DNA of 64,000 nucleotides, taken from positions 2,480,001 to 2,544,000 of the forward strand of contig NZ_BBWW01000001.1 in the NCBI RefSeq assembly GCF_001485215.1. The letters run 5' to 3'. Positions 29,601 through 38,046 of this stretch are shown piece by piece; positions within the stretch are counted from its first letter, which is position 1; each line of letters opens with the position of its first letter. The stretch is from Leptolyngbya sp. NIES-2104. GTDB lineage: Bacteria > Cyanobacteriota > Cyanobacteriia > Leptolyngbyales > Leptolyngbyaceae. The position numbers and the translations under genes are program-made. The notes under the pieces are model-generated. The model was given only the letters and a program-made list of their open reading frames with translations, did no database searches and was not told where the DNA came from.

Positions 29601-32600
29601 TCATTGCCTTCGTTGCCAGCGATCGTATCGTTGCCACCGAGATCCGAGCGTCGAGTTTCAATACTATCAATGCGATCAGATGCGTTACGAGTGATGTAAC
29701 CGCTATCCCCAACAATCGTGTCAAAGCCTTCGTTGCCAGTGAGTTGATCGTTTCCGGCTCCACCCAGAATCACATCATTGCCCAGTCCGCCTGCGATCGT
29801 GTCTTGTCCTCCGATGCCTTCATCAATCGAATAGATATCATTCGCTTCAGAGCTACCATCCGCACGAACCACAACGCCGTTATCACCTAAAAGAATGTCG
29901 ATCGCATCATCACTTCCGCCTGTAATACCATCATCTCCAGAGCCACCCAGAATCACATCAGCATTGTTGCCGCCCGATAACGTATCATTACCGCCACTGT
30001 TCGGGGTTGCAGTCTGAATGCGTGTGACCACACCAGCTTGAGTGCGTGTGACCTGACCATTGTCACCTACTAAGATGTCTTCGCCTAGATCACCTGAGAT
30101 CGTATCGTTGCCGTCCCCGCCCAGCAAGATGTCATTTCCGCCGCTGCCTGTAATCAGATCAGCACCACCCGAACCCGCGATCGCACGAATTTGAGTGGCA
30201 CTCCAGTTTCCTTCGTCACCCACAATGATGTCATCGCCGCTGACTCCATCTGCATCACCGATGATGCTATCTGCACCGCCGCCACCAAAGATAATGTCAT
30301 TGCCTGCACTGCCGAAGATGGTATCCGCACCAGAGCCGCCATTGGTTTCGATCGTGCTCATTTGCGCGATCGAGATCACCGCTTGATTATTGCTATTCAG
30401 AACACGAGCATCATCACTCAGCACAATATCATTGCCTTCTGCGGCAGTGATTGTATCGTTGCCGTCTGCTCCACCTTCAGGGAGATACGTCGAAGAACCC
30501 CCAATGATCAGATCATTACCAATTCCTGCATTGATGATGTCGTTACCCGCGCCGCCTTCAAGATAGTCATCGCCTTCTTGAGAACGTAACGTATCTGCAC
30601 CTTGACCCCCGAACAGTGCATCATTACCCGCTGCACCTTCAAGCGAGTCATCGCCACCTTGACCGAACAAGATATCATCGCCATCAGCACCATAGAGCTT
30701 ATCGGCTCCCGCTCCACCGATTAGGGTGACAGTCCCATTGTTTGCGATCGTGCCGTGATCTCCAATCAAGATATCGTTGCCCGCTTCTCCACACAGTTCA
30801 TCATCACCATCTAGAGTTGCTGCCGTTGCAGTACTACTACCGCCGACTAATCGATCGACACCTGCACCCGCCCAGAGTTTGTCGTTCCCTGCACCGCCTT
30901 CAACGTAATCGGTTCCACTTCCCGCTTTTAGCTGATCATCACCCTCATCTCCAAAGAGTTGATTGTTACCGCTGAGATCTTCGATCGTATCGTTTCCGCT
31001 ACCGCCTCGAATCACATCATCGCCATCTTGAGCGGCATCTGGAGCAGTCGTGGAATCTCCATAGATTGCATCATCTCCCGCATCTCCAAAGATTTGATCT
31101 GCACCTGCACCTCCTTCGATCAGGTCATTGTCATCCCCACCGCGCAAGGTATCATTGCCACGACCTCCGAAGATCACATCGCGACCTGTTCCGCCTGTGA
31201 CTTCATCATCTCCCGCATCGCCGCGAATATTATCGTTACCGTCTCCACCTTCGAGAATGTCTCTAAATGCGATCGCGGTATCATTCGCGCCTGTATCACC
31301 GGATAGATTGTCGTTGCCTGCGCCACCCCGAAGGATGTCTTCACCTGCACCGCCGACGAGTTGATCATCTCCGTCTTCACCTTCAAGTGTGTCGTTACCT
31401 GTTCCACCTGCTAACTGATCGTTACCTACACCGCCAAAGATGCTATCGTTGCCTGCACCGCCTCGAAGATTGTCATTGCCTGCACCGCCTCGAAGAGTCG
31501 CATTCACCGTGATCGACTCATCGAGCAGGATCGAATCATTGCCTTGTCCGCCATCTCCTTCGATCGAGCTAACGCCGCTGTAAACTTGTGTATATCCGGC
31601 GTAGGTGACTTCAATCTTGCCGGGTTCAAGCTGTTTCAAGGCGAATTTTTCATCGCCATCGGTTTGACCTTCACCGCGTCTTGAAGCTCGATCGCCTAAG
31701 TTGAGTTTCAGTACGCCACTTTCGACCTCTGCCAAAACTGGAGGTTTCGCCCGTTCTTCACAACTGAGATTAAAGTCAAGCAGCTTGACATCGACGATCG
31801 TAATATCAGTTTCAAACAGTGTGACAAAGCCGAATAGGAAGGTATCAAATCCGATGCGTCCGTAAGCTCGAAGGAATGCACTGAGTGAACCCGATAGATC
31901 GAACACGCAAGCGATCGGAGTCGAGAGCAGTTCATCAATGTAGATTTTTCCGTCATCGTTCGGATCGTTCCAGTTTGCGCCGATGTTGGCTCGAATGCCT
32001 CCTTCGACTCCTGCTTCAGCGACAACGGCAGAGATTGATGCGCCTGCGGTGAAGGTTGCATAGAGAGAGACTTCTGCAATATCAGTTCCGGTAAAGACAT
32101 TTGCGCGATCGCCAAAGTAGAAGCCTTCTAGGAAGTTTCCGGTCTGAATTCCACGAGTGTCAAAGCCGATCGAGAAGTTTGCAGCGACCCCCAGCGTTCC
32201 GCCAACGTTAGCAAACAATGGAATCGGGGGAATGAGCGGACCAAAACGCTGTGAGAAAGAGAGTTCTGCTTTGAGTTCTGGTATTTTCCAAGTGACCAGA
32301 TCAACTGTTTTTCCAGTGAATAAGCCGAGAACGTTAGCAGGATTGCTCAGCAGTGGAAAGTCAAGACCAATTTGTCTGAGTTTGCCGAACAATCCTTTTA
32401 GCTTAGAAATTGCTCCAGTGCTTCCGGTGCCTGTACCTGTGCCTGTACCCGTACCACTCTTAAGACGACCGAGTGAATCATCAATGCTAGAGACTCCACC
32501 ATTAAAGCCACCACTGCCTAGATCAATGTCACCCGGTTTGCGTAAGTCTTGGGAAAAATCGAAGTCACCGAAACTAATGAAGATATTTCCTTCGGTTTCG

Positions 32601-35600
32601 GCGGATTCTTGGATAAATGAATCAACCGATCGCACAATTTCCAACCAGCGAGCGATCGTTGAACCTCCACGCCCAAACAGCCGAATTGCATCAATAAAGG
32701 TAACAGGTCCGCGCCCAAGCATTTTGGACAGATCAGAGATTCCAGGCAGCTCTTTTTCCATTAAGTCCAGCACTGGGCGAATCGGCTTCAGGTACTCATT
32801 GACGTTCTCAAGCAGCGGCTTGATTGCACGAGTCATAAAGTCGCCCAGATCTAAGCCTAGATTGTTGAGTGAAACGATCGGTGCTCTTGATTCACCTGTT
32901 CCTGCGGCTGCTCCAAATCCTTTCTCAAACGACCATTCAACAAAGAGATCTGCACCAATTTTGGGTAAGGGACTATCTGCTTGACCGACCCCTGCTTGCA
33001 GATTCAGCGAGATGATTGCGCTTGTACTCAGAGTGGCTGCAATTTTGACATCTCGAAGCTCTGACAGAACCAGCTTGCCATCTCTGTTTGGATCAACAAG
33101 ATCCACTCCAATTTCGCCATTAATTCCGGTTTGGAAGGTGTCGGTTTTATCGCCGTCTTTGTTGTAGTCTTTGTTGTCGTCGGCTTCGTTGAGCAGTTTA
33201 TTTGTCGCTGCAATGTTCAAGAAGAATAAATCAGCCGAAATGGTTGTTCCATTTTTGAGATTGACTCCCAGATCGAACTTAAAGTCTGCTTCGTTCTGTG
33301 GGACTCTCAGGAAGAAGCCTTCTGTCGTATTGATTCCAAATCCAAGTTGCAGTTCGTATCCTAGAGATAGTGCAACTCCACCTGTTGATTTGATATCAAA
33401 GACGAATGCTTCTAAACCGAGATCAAAATCGGTTTCAAACGTGCTTGTCCCACCGATGCTGAAATCGATCGTGAATTCTCCAACATTAATATCTAATGAA
33501 ACTGCAACATCTGTGAGGTCAATCACACCATCGTTATTGTCATCTCCGAGAATTCCAAGTTTGGTATGGAGATTGTTATAGATGATGTCTCGAATTGCGT
33601 TTTCGATTTGAGCGGGTCCAGTTCTAACAATATCGCGTAGAGGAGCGAGGAACTCTTCACGCAGGTCTTTGATAAACGAACCTGCTCCACCAAGATTGAG
33701 ATTTTTACCGACGATCGGTAAGCGAGCTAGAACATCGCCTTCAAGACCTTTCTGCAACACCGCCAGGAAAAGATCAATTCCGGTTAACAGGGTGTTTAAG
33801 TCGAGCTTGCCAGTTTGAAGACTGTTCAGCAGTCCGCTGGTTTCGAGTTTGAAGGTGCTGAAATCTGTGAGGTCGGGTAACTCTGCAATGACTTCACCGA
33901 CTTCGACCCCAACAAACGCGATCGGTAAAGTCACATCGATTCTGCCCTCGGTGGTGAACTCGATGCTATTGAGTCCCAATTCTGAAAATAGAATTTTGCC
34001 GTCACTGTTGGGATCTTTTAAACCGACTTTGAATGTTGCAGGATCAGTTCCATTTTGAAGTGAGAGTGTTCCTTCACCGTTGCCCAAGCTTGCCTCAACA
34101 CCACCAATTCCAACTGTCGCGCCGAAGTTATTCACGTTGAATTTGGCGTACAGTTCTAAACCTGTTGAAGCTTGAATGAACGGCTGAACAAACGGTGATG
34201 CAGTGAGGAATTCTAGACCAAATCCAAGACTGAGACTTGCACCTAGGAACATATCAATTTTGCCTTCGGTGCGGAAGTCGATCGGAATCGATACGCCTTG
34301 ATCTTCTAGAGAGAAGTTCAGGGGAATGTCTTTTTTCTCGAATTGAGCAATGTCATAGTCAAATCCAAACAGCAGTTCTCCATCATCACTAAACGTTAAT
34401 GAAAATCTCTGAGGAACTGCTTTCGAGAAGTCAGCAAGGACATCATTGAATGTGTTGAGGTCGTCTGTCGATAAGCTGCTAGAAAGCGCTTTAATTCCCG
34501 CTTTCAATGTTGTGAAAGCTTGCGTCATCGTAAACGGATTGCTTTGGCTGATTGCTTGATCCATCAACGCCAAAGCATCCTCAAGCTCATCTGTGTTTGC
34601 TCCGGTCAAAGATTGAATTGCAGCATTCAGATCAGTACGGACTTGTGCAACAGCGGCTCCAAATTCTGGGAAGTCAAAGCCAAACGATTCAAATAGAAAC
34701 TTCGCGATCGTTTGTGCGGAGGGAAGCTCTGCTGTGAATCCACTAAAAGCAGCCTTGATTGCTGTTTTATCGACAGAATCCGATAGATCATTCAACAATC
34801 TCCGCACCTGCCCCATGCGACTAATCACTTGAGACGGAATACCATTTGCGATCGCAGCGACACCCGTTGGAATCTGTTGAACTGCACCCTCTAAAAGATC
34901 TAATGCTTGGGTAAGTTGATCACGGGTTTCTTCAGAAAGCGAATCTGCAAATCCTGGCTTGGTCGATTCTGTCCGAATCGCAGCGAGTTTACTCGACAGC
35001 AGCGATTTAATTCCTTCAATTTTGTCCTGAATTTCGCCGTAAGCTTGTTGAATCGGATCAAGGAATCCAAGCAGTTCATTCAGCGATTGATTGACTAATG
35101 GAAGTTTGGTATTGAGTGCTTTGTTATCTTCATCAAGCAGAAAATCGATCGTCTTACCCACTAAAGACAGAACATCTTTCACTGAGAAGTTCTTAAAGCG
35201 ATCGACAATTTCACTAAATCCTTGTGCCGTCGCTGTCGTCTCTAATGTTTTCGTCAGCGGATCAAGCGTGAATCCAAGTTCAAGCTGGGGCTGGGTTCCG
35301 AGTGTCAGACCAAAATCTGAAAGACCCTCGATCGCGATCGGTAGCACAACGCTGCCTGCCACCGTGAACGTTGGATTCACGATCGTGCTCAATGAGCCAG
35401 CATTATTGAGCAAATCACTTAACGTGATGCCTAGGTCGTTTGCAGTCGGATCTTTTAGACCCAAAGCCGCATTGAGATCAAGAGATGCAGTCCCGTTTTC
35501 AATGCCGATTTCAAGGATCGAAAGGGCTGCGGATAGACCAATATCATCGGCGCTGATGGTTGCATCTGCAAAAATGCGACTGTCTGAGGTGAAAAACAGT

Positions 35601-37969
35601 CGTTGACTAAAGCTTTCTCCCTCCTTGGGCAAATCGAGACTGATGCCAATTCCTAGCGCAAATCCTGCATTCACGTTAAACGTTCCAGTCGCGCCTCCAG
35701 CTAGATTGAGGCTGGCGATTCCAAGATCAATGTCTTGGCTAAAATCGAACTCTACAGATTTCTCAAAATCTGCACTCTTCGCAATTTTGAACGTGAGTGC
35801 ATTTTTAGCAGCATCGTATTTTGCATCAATGCCCGCTTTGTTCAACCCTGTGAGGATGACCAGTTCATCAACCAGTTCTTGAATCGTGTTGAACTTCTGA
35901 ACAGCAATACTTGTCGCTGTACTAAAGCCGAGTTCAGTCGCTGCGACACTGTTACTTGCTGTCGTGATGGAGAGCGTTTCGCCTGATTTTAATGCTTTCA
36001 ATACCAGTCGATCGTCCGATCGCTCTGCTATCACTCTTTGAGCCAGATTTGCAGTTGCGATCGCAGCATTGACATCAGCAGCCAAATCATCAAGATTCCG
36101 ATTTGTTGCATCTTGCGCTACTGTAATGGTGATCGCTGCTTCATTGTTAATTTTGAGATCAAAGCTTGCAGCCGCGCTTAACACTCCGGTCTGTACTGCA
36201 ACTCGCGAAGCATTGATCGCCTGATCAAAGAATCCATTGGTTAAATCATCGATGATTTTAGTAAAGTCAACAACTGCATCAATTCCTTCTTGAAGAAATG
36301 GAATTCCGCCTTCTGGGTTTAATCCCGCTGAGATGTTTTCTAATGCGCCGCCGACTTGACGAATCAAGTTCACCACATCCGCAGGTTTAAGCTGTTTGAA
36401 GTTCAGCAGTTGGGCAAAGTCTTGAACATTAACGCTTGGAAGATTGCCCGTGAATACATTGTCATCCGCGATCGTTAAAGTGGGCGTTCCTGGAAGCGCC
36501 AGTCCTGCCAATTGTGCCGATACTGGAAGACTCACATTCAATGCACCCGTTGGGGTGAGTGAAACGAGGGTAGTAATCGAAGTTTCCTGCAACTCATCCA
36601 GCGTGAGCTTACTATCAGCATTTGGATCATTAAAAGCTGCGGCAAGATTCGCATTCAGGCTAAGACTGCCGTTTTTCACTTCTGCACCGAGGAAGCCCAC
36701 TTCTAAGCCAACATTCAGATTGTTCGCTTGTGCGATCGCGCTTGCAGATAGTTCCTTGACTTTAATGTAGAACGCTTCTGAAGGGGCTAATCCATTGGTA
36801 GTGTTATATCCAAACGCAAAATCAAATACAATTTTGCCTGTAAGACCAACCGTGGTTGCACCATTCAGCTTTACACCAAAATCGGTTGCAGCTTGCTCTC
36901 CCAAATCGAAATCAGTTGTGATCGTGCGAGTTGCTTCAAACTTCAGATTAAAACTGAGATCGTTGCCGACTAATGCACTCGCGATCGAGGCTGGATCAAT
37001 GGTGAACGTTAAATCTCCGACCGGTACACTGAGCGATCCAATGCGATCGAGCAGTTCTGAAACGGTTGGTGTTGCATCTGTATCGAGATAGCTCACCAAC
37101 GGATCAACGAGCCGATTTTTGAGCAGTGAACTGATATCGATCACATCCGCGATCGAGTTCCCAACAACCGGAATTTCGGCGGTAAAGGCGGATAAGGTTT
37201 CAATGCGATCGCTCCAAGTCGCGAACTGCTGCAATCCGGTCTTGAGTCCTTGAACAACAGTGGATGAAATCGCTGCTAAGGTGGAATCGTACAGCGCGAT
37301 CGCAGTAGTGTCGATCGGACTTTTCGCAGTAATTTCTCCGGTGCTAACTTCAAGTATCCAATCTCCGCTAAGCTTTTGACTGCCTGTGATGTCATCTGAA
37401 GCCGCAATATCAGCCCCGAGCAATTGACTGAGGCGCTGAATGAACAAATTCCCTTGTGAACCCAATGCTGCATTACACGCATACAGAAGAACATCAGCAT
37501 CGGGAGCCAGCGCATTTTGCCAGCTTGCTAACTGTGACGCATTGCGATCGAGCGTGTCCAAACTCAATTCAGTCGAACCAAGCTGCAACAAGCCTGCATT
37601 GCCGTGAGAAATGATGTGAAGCGCTTCTAAATTTTGATATTGAGATAAAATATTGCTGATTTGATCAATGCCATTCTGACTCGGATCAAGAATCACAACT
37701 ACCTGATTCGAGTTGATTGCTTTTAAGAGTTGTTCATCGGTCGCCAACACGCCATCGACAATCACGAGCGATTTTGGTTCAGATGACGAAGGATAAGCCC
37801 TAGAAAAGAGTCCAGAGAGAGTACCAGGATTAAGTGGAATGCTCAATGGAGATAAAGCGTTTGATGTTAGTGAGGGTTGCTCAGCTAACAGTGCAGATTG
37901 CAAGCGATTTACGCGATCGAGTTCCACGATGTAAGCTCCTGTATCTCTGGAAAAACTAAATAAAGCCAA
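23639..37969 (-). CDS. Giant RTX-repeat secreted protein with DUF4347 and FG-GAP-like repeats
   Basis: 4,776 residues in one open frame. Residues about 65-230: DUF4347, with His122-Gly (IISHG) and Cys165 (LLYAC) spaced as in clan CD peptidases; there is no N-terminal signal peptide. Residues about 240-2120: beta-rich modules, several ending in EF-hand-like loops (near 447, 840 degenerate, 1318, 1476, 1626, 2002, such as DPNRDGKLVLSE). Residues about 2137-3540: RTX calcium-binding nonapeptides (GGAGNDxLxGG). Residues about 3544-3894: seven 49-residue FG-GAP-like repeats (DLNNDGKADLIWRE). Residues 3894-4776: sparse RTX again and a C-terminal tail without hydrophobic anchor. Such proteins are usually exported by type I secretion as adhesins or surface-layer proteins. 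No HlyB/HlyD/TolC genes are in the window. The parvulin gene 77 bases upstream is on the same strand. The overlap with MATE at the 3' end is 17 bases. Confidence 0.9.
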   Translation of the reverse strand: MALFSFSRDTGAYIVELDRVNRLQSALLAEQPSLTSNALSPLSIPLNPGTLSGLFSRAYPSSSEPKSLVIVDGVLATDEQLLKAINSNQVVVILDPSQNGIDQISNILSQYQNLEALHIISHGNAGLLQLGSTELSLDTLDRNASQLASWQNALAPDADVLLYACNAALGSQGNLFIQRLSQLLGADIAASDDITGSQKLSGDWILEVSTGEITAKSPIDTTAIALYDSTLAAISSTVVQGLKTGLQQFATWSDRIETLSAFTAEIPVVGNSIADVIDISSLLKNRLVDPLVSYLDTDATPTVSELLDRIGSLSVPVGDLTFTIDPASIASALVGNDLSFNLKFEATRTITTDFDLGEQAATDFGVKLNGATTVGLTGKIVFDFAFGYNTTNGLAPSEAFYIKVKELSASAIAQANNLNVGLEVGFLGAEVKNGSLSLNANLAAAFNDPNADSKLTLDELQETSITTLVSLTPTGALNVSLPVSAQLAGLALPGTPTLTIADDNVFTGNLPSVNVQDFAQLLNFKQLKPADVVNLIRQVGGALENISAGLNPEGGIPFLQEGIDAVVDFTKIIDDLTNGFFDQAINASRVAVQTGVLSAAASFDLKINNEAAITITVAQDATNRNLDDLAADVNAAIATANLAQRVIAERSDDRLVLKALKSGETLSITTASNSVAATELGFSTATSIAVQKFNTIQELVDELVILTGLNKAGIDAKYDAAKNALTFKIAKSADFEKSVEFDFSQDIDLGIASLNLAGGATGTFNVNAGFALGIGISLDLPKEGESFSQRLFFTSDSRIFADATISADDIGLSAALSILEIGIENGTASLDLNAALGLKDPTANDLGITLSDLLNNAGSLSTIVNPTFTVAGSVVLPIAIEGLSDFGLTLGTQPQLELGFTLDPLTKTLETTATAQGFSEIVDRFKNFSVKDVLSLVGKTIDFLLDEDNKALNTKLPLVNQSLNELLGFLDPIQQAYGEIQDKIEGIKSLLSSKLAAIRTESTKPGFADSLSEETRDQLTQALDLLEGAVQQIPTGVAAIANGIPSQVISRMGQVRRLLNDLSDSVDKTAIKAAFSGFTAELPSAQTIAKFLFESFGFDFPEFGAAVAQVRTDLNAAIQSLTGANTDELEDALALMDQAISQSNPFTMTQAFTTLKAGIKALSSSLSTDDLNTFNDVLADFSKAVPQRFSLTFSDDGELLFGFDYDIAQFEKKDIPLNFSLEDQGVSIPIDFRTEGKIDMFLGASLSLGFGLEFLTASPFVQPFIQASTGLELYAKFNVNNFGATVGIGGVEASLGNGEGTLSLQNGTDPATFKVGLKDPNSDGKILFSELGLNSIEFTTEGRIDVTLPIAFVGVEVGEVIAELPDLTDFSTFKLETSGLLNSLQTGKLDLNTLLTGIDLFLAVLQKGLEGDVLARLPIVGKNLNLGGAGSFIKDLREEFLAPLRDIVRTGPAQIENAIRDIIYNNLHTKLGILGDDNNDGVIDLTDVAVSLDINVGEFTIDFSIGGTSTFETDFDLGLEAFVFDIKSTGGVALSLGYELQLGFGINTTEGFFLRVPQNEADFKFDLGVNLKNGTTISADLFFLNIAATNKLLNEADDNKDYNKDGDKTDTFQTGINGEIGVDLVDPNRDGKLVLSELRDVKIAATLSTSAIISLNLQAGVGQADSPLPKIGADLFVEWSFEKGFGAAAGTGESRAPIVSLNNLGLDLGDFMTRAIKPLLENVNEYLKPIRPVLDLMEKELPGISDLSKMLGRGPVTFIDAIRLFGRGGSTIARWLEIVRSVDSFIQESAETEGNIFISFGDFDFSQDLRKPGDIDLGSGGFNGGVSSIDDSLGRLKSGTGTGTGTGTGSTGAISKLKGLFGKLRQIGLDFPLLSNPANVLGLFTGKTVDLVTWKIPELKAELSFSQRFGPLIPPIPLFANVGGTLGVAANFSIGFDTRGIQTGNFLEGFYFGDRANVFTGTDIAEVSLYATFTAGASISAVVAEAGVEGGIRANIGANWNDPNDDGKIYIDELLSTPIACVFDLSGSLSAFLRAYGRIGFDTFLFGFVTLFETDITIVDVKLLDFNLSCEERAKPPVLAEVESGVLKLNLGDRASRRGEGQTDGDEKFALKQLEPGKIEVTYAGYTQVYSGVSSIEGDGGQGNDSILLDESITVNATLRGGAGNDNLRGGAGNDSIFGGVGNDQLAGGTGNDTLEGEDGDDQLVGGAGEDILRGGAGNDNLSGDTGANDTAIAFRDILEGGDGNDNIRGDAGDDEVTGGTGRDVIFGGRGNDTLRGGDDNDLIEGGAGADQIFGDAGDDAIYGDSTTAPDAAQDGDDVIRGGSGNDTIEDLSGNNQLFGDEGDDQLKAGSGTDYVEGGAGNDKLWAGAGVDRLVGGSSTATAATLDGDDELCGEAGNDILIGDHGTIANNGTVTLIGGAGADKLYGADGDDILFGQGGDDSLEGAAGNDALFGGQGADTLRSQEGDDYLEGGAGNDIINAGIGNDLIIGGSSTYLPEGGADGNDTITAAEGNDIVLSDDARVLNSNNQAVISIAQMSTIETNGGSGADTIFGSAGNDIIFGGGGADSIIGDADGVSGDDIIVGDEGNWSATQIRAIAGSGGADLITGSGGNDILLGGDGNDTISGDLGEDILVGDNGQVTRTQAGVVTRIQTATPNSGGNDTLSGGNNADVILGGSGDDGITGGSDDAIDILLGDNGVVVRADGSSEANDIYSIDEGIGGQDTIAGGLGNDVILGGAGNDQLTGNEGFDTIVGDSGYITRNASDRIDSIETRRSDLGGNDTIAGNEGNDLLIGGAADDTISGDAGFDLLIGDGGRITLTDGVLMRAATLEATFGGNDLLKGNADASIIFGGTGDDTIEVSPEATDNILFGDNGVFVGADGSEQANDIYSTDPENGGVDTITGGLGNDIIIGGSGGTDRAGIGGDRIFGNEGDDLVMGDHAYLSFSDAGALEQIRSIFPDQGGDDTIEGNAGDDVLLGGSGSDNITAHAGDDIAIGDNGALNYAPNSINVSLVITTTDPALGGNDIIQANEGDDIVFGGAADDSIVGDIGDDVLFGDHGEIEFSSSTNAIELVRSADPEMGGNDVIEGNAGGDLIIGGAGGDNIQGNAGQDIILGDAGAVSFLDIQQGLQQVTILSTSPEVAGNDVITGDADNDRIVGGAGDDTIQGNAGQDVILGDSGTLIYDLQGESQLFNVISTTAPEIGGNDVITGDEGDDRILGGAGNDSIAGNAGKDIILGDNGLLSYTAGENGRLTMIETSSPEIGGNDSITGDEDDDRILGGAGNDDIQGNAGEDIILGDNGTLPYVLVNGENALTIITTSDSGFGGDDVITGNEGDDRILGGTGNDDIQGNAGKDIILGDNGVLSYLIDQNPSTLDTIEVLSPEIGGDDIIAGNEDDDIVIAGAGSDRATGDAGNDFLAGDNAQIILDGGRIRQFNSTSPEIGGDDTISGGEGVDLILGGFAQDSLYGDAGHDRILGDNGRFDFAFAGDTVVSADSDLSTLDIITTTDPNFGGNDIIYGGAGEDQLLGGTGEDFVAGENGTDPNALASGEWSIVGQGDFNGDGREDLVWRNRIRGDVAVWLMNGKDVLDFAIVAPGIPSNWKIEGVQDLNNDGKADLVWREQIQGGVAIWLMDGKRVIDGSFVPSIPLNWSIVGVHDLNNDGKADLIWREKFQGDVAVWLMDGKDVIDAGLVPGIPLNWSIEHIGDLNNDGKADLIWREKFQGNVVVWLMDGKNVTDGSLVSSIPINWKIEQVGDLNNDGKADLIWREQNQGNVVVWLMDGKNVTDGSLVSSIPINWKIEQVGDLNNDGKADLIWREQNQGGVAVWLMDGKNVINGSLISSIPLNWSIQTVGDLNKDGKVDLIWREQSGEVAIWMMDGIDVQDASFFSERLTSTSDNTIPSDDLLMGDHGIVYQALQRDRNYISINTQATEGGGNDILYGNQGDDILLGQQGNDDLNGNEGEDDMIGGHNVIGGADGDDRMDGGAAADVMIGDNGTITRRLVNGTWQRYVAPFNSVIRDVTRFDDVDRIGGNDTMNGGSGDDIIQGQRGNDRIDGGAGDDELYGQLGDDFITGGDGQDTILGDVGLISRDYNPDGTARVNLNGSWHRDVILTDVGSLSGTISGIQPGQFQNPDLLLLAGEYDAAGNKVLEAGQWKLSTYQVSLFADGNDAIDGGNGEDAIFGQRGNDVIQGGLGNDYIEGNAGNDRIDDQGGDDLIIGDDSVNLMPFNAELPTVTRGIHLIEQSVNLNLELGLFGTIVTPNMTLIPKPFYGLLPTLTRSQPLSRDNSPTPIIDVLRRASGNTLKPFVSVIPNAVDHLDLLAGNDQIAAGAGLDTIVGDNYMNTIPLRTGIGSIDQSFDLMTRSLYHLMYDLQSLELAVTGRSGAQPQEFTAGGDVIDGGDDRDLVMSDNGVVLSGMVVKSPSDAATLSQQILDLQQVLTAFNATVNAISAPLGGTTTQPYTFAIGNDIVSGGSGDDKLLADDSMILEPIFRNPNYVRGSFWNYALIGPDKPARSDLRQFNLKLGNDQMSGGDGNDLMVAGYSNLILPLVDRAPQTNADRIQLQRDLELLSEDAKVFIRDLHTSTHGINYPSANQSHTLITGNDQMNGDRGDDIMVGDNITLMMPVINRQLDLNFELNKSFFDYGEEEHNFNQVMPHQYNFIYRIPGSAVTQLTEDTLFGGDGNDILFGVRGIDQLSGNNGDDYLFGGEETDGLDGGAGNNIVRATNPSAADLIVINPTIRTLLLNFLSPTLQRTIVELDQSKNDLSIDGDLQINFPN
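26320..27322 (-). repeat. Seven tandem 147-bp repeats (49-residue FG-GAP-like units)
   Basis: Inside the giant gene, seven units each code for about 49 residues with the core DLNNDGKADLIWRE...VAVWLMDGK. The period of 147 bp is visible at 26511 and 26658. Two neighbouring units (about 26520-26813) are nearly identical in DNA, which suggests a recent tandem duplication, while the outer units are more diverged. These units form beta-propeller-like blades in related proteins. Confidence 0.85.
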
Positions 37970-37989
37970 ATTTTGAACATACGGAAGTC

Positions 37990-38021
37990 GTGCCTCTGAG
38001 GACTCAACTGCTCAGAGGTCA
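37990..38021 (-). other. Stem-loop between the isomerase and the giant gene
   Basis: In the 77-base gap, CCTCTGAG (37993-38000) and CTCAGAGG (38011-38018) pair perfectly around a ten-base loop, with GTG/CAC extending the stem by a few bases after a bulge. There is no T-run on the minus strand. It could be a processing site or a partial terminator that sets the ratio of isomerase to giant protein. Confidence 0.45.
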
Positions 38022-38046
38022 CAAGTTCACAAAAGCAAAGAAGCTT

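Noticed and set aside
23639-31560. RTX and FG-GAP DNA repeats considered as CRISPR or satellite repeats
   Set aside because: All repeats stay in one frame and code for known protein repeat motifs; no spacer pattern.
32157-32984. 275-codon frame on the plus strand opposite the giant gene
   Set aside because: Ser/Pro-rich antisense translation of the repeat-rich giant gene; no ribosome binding site or known domain.
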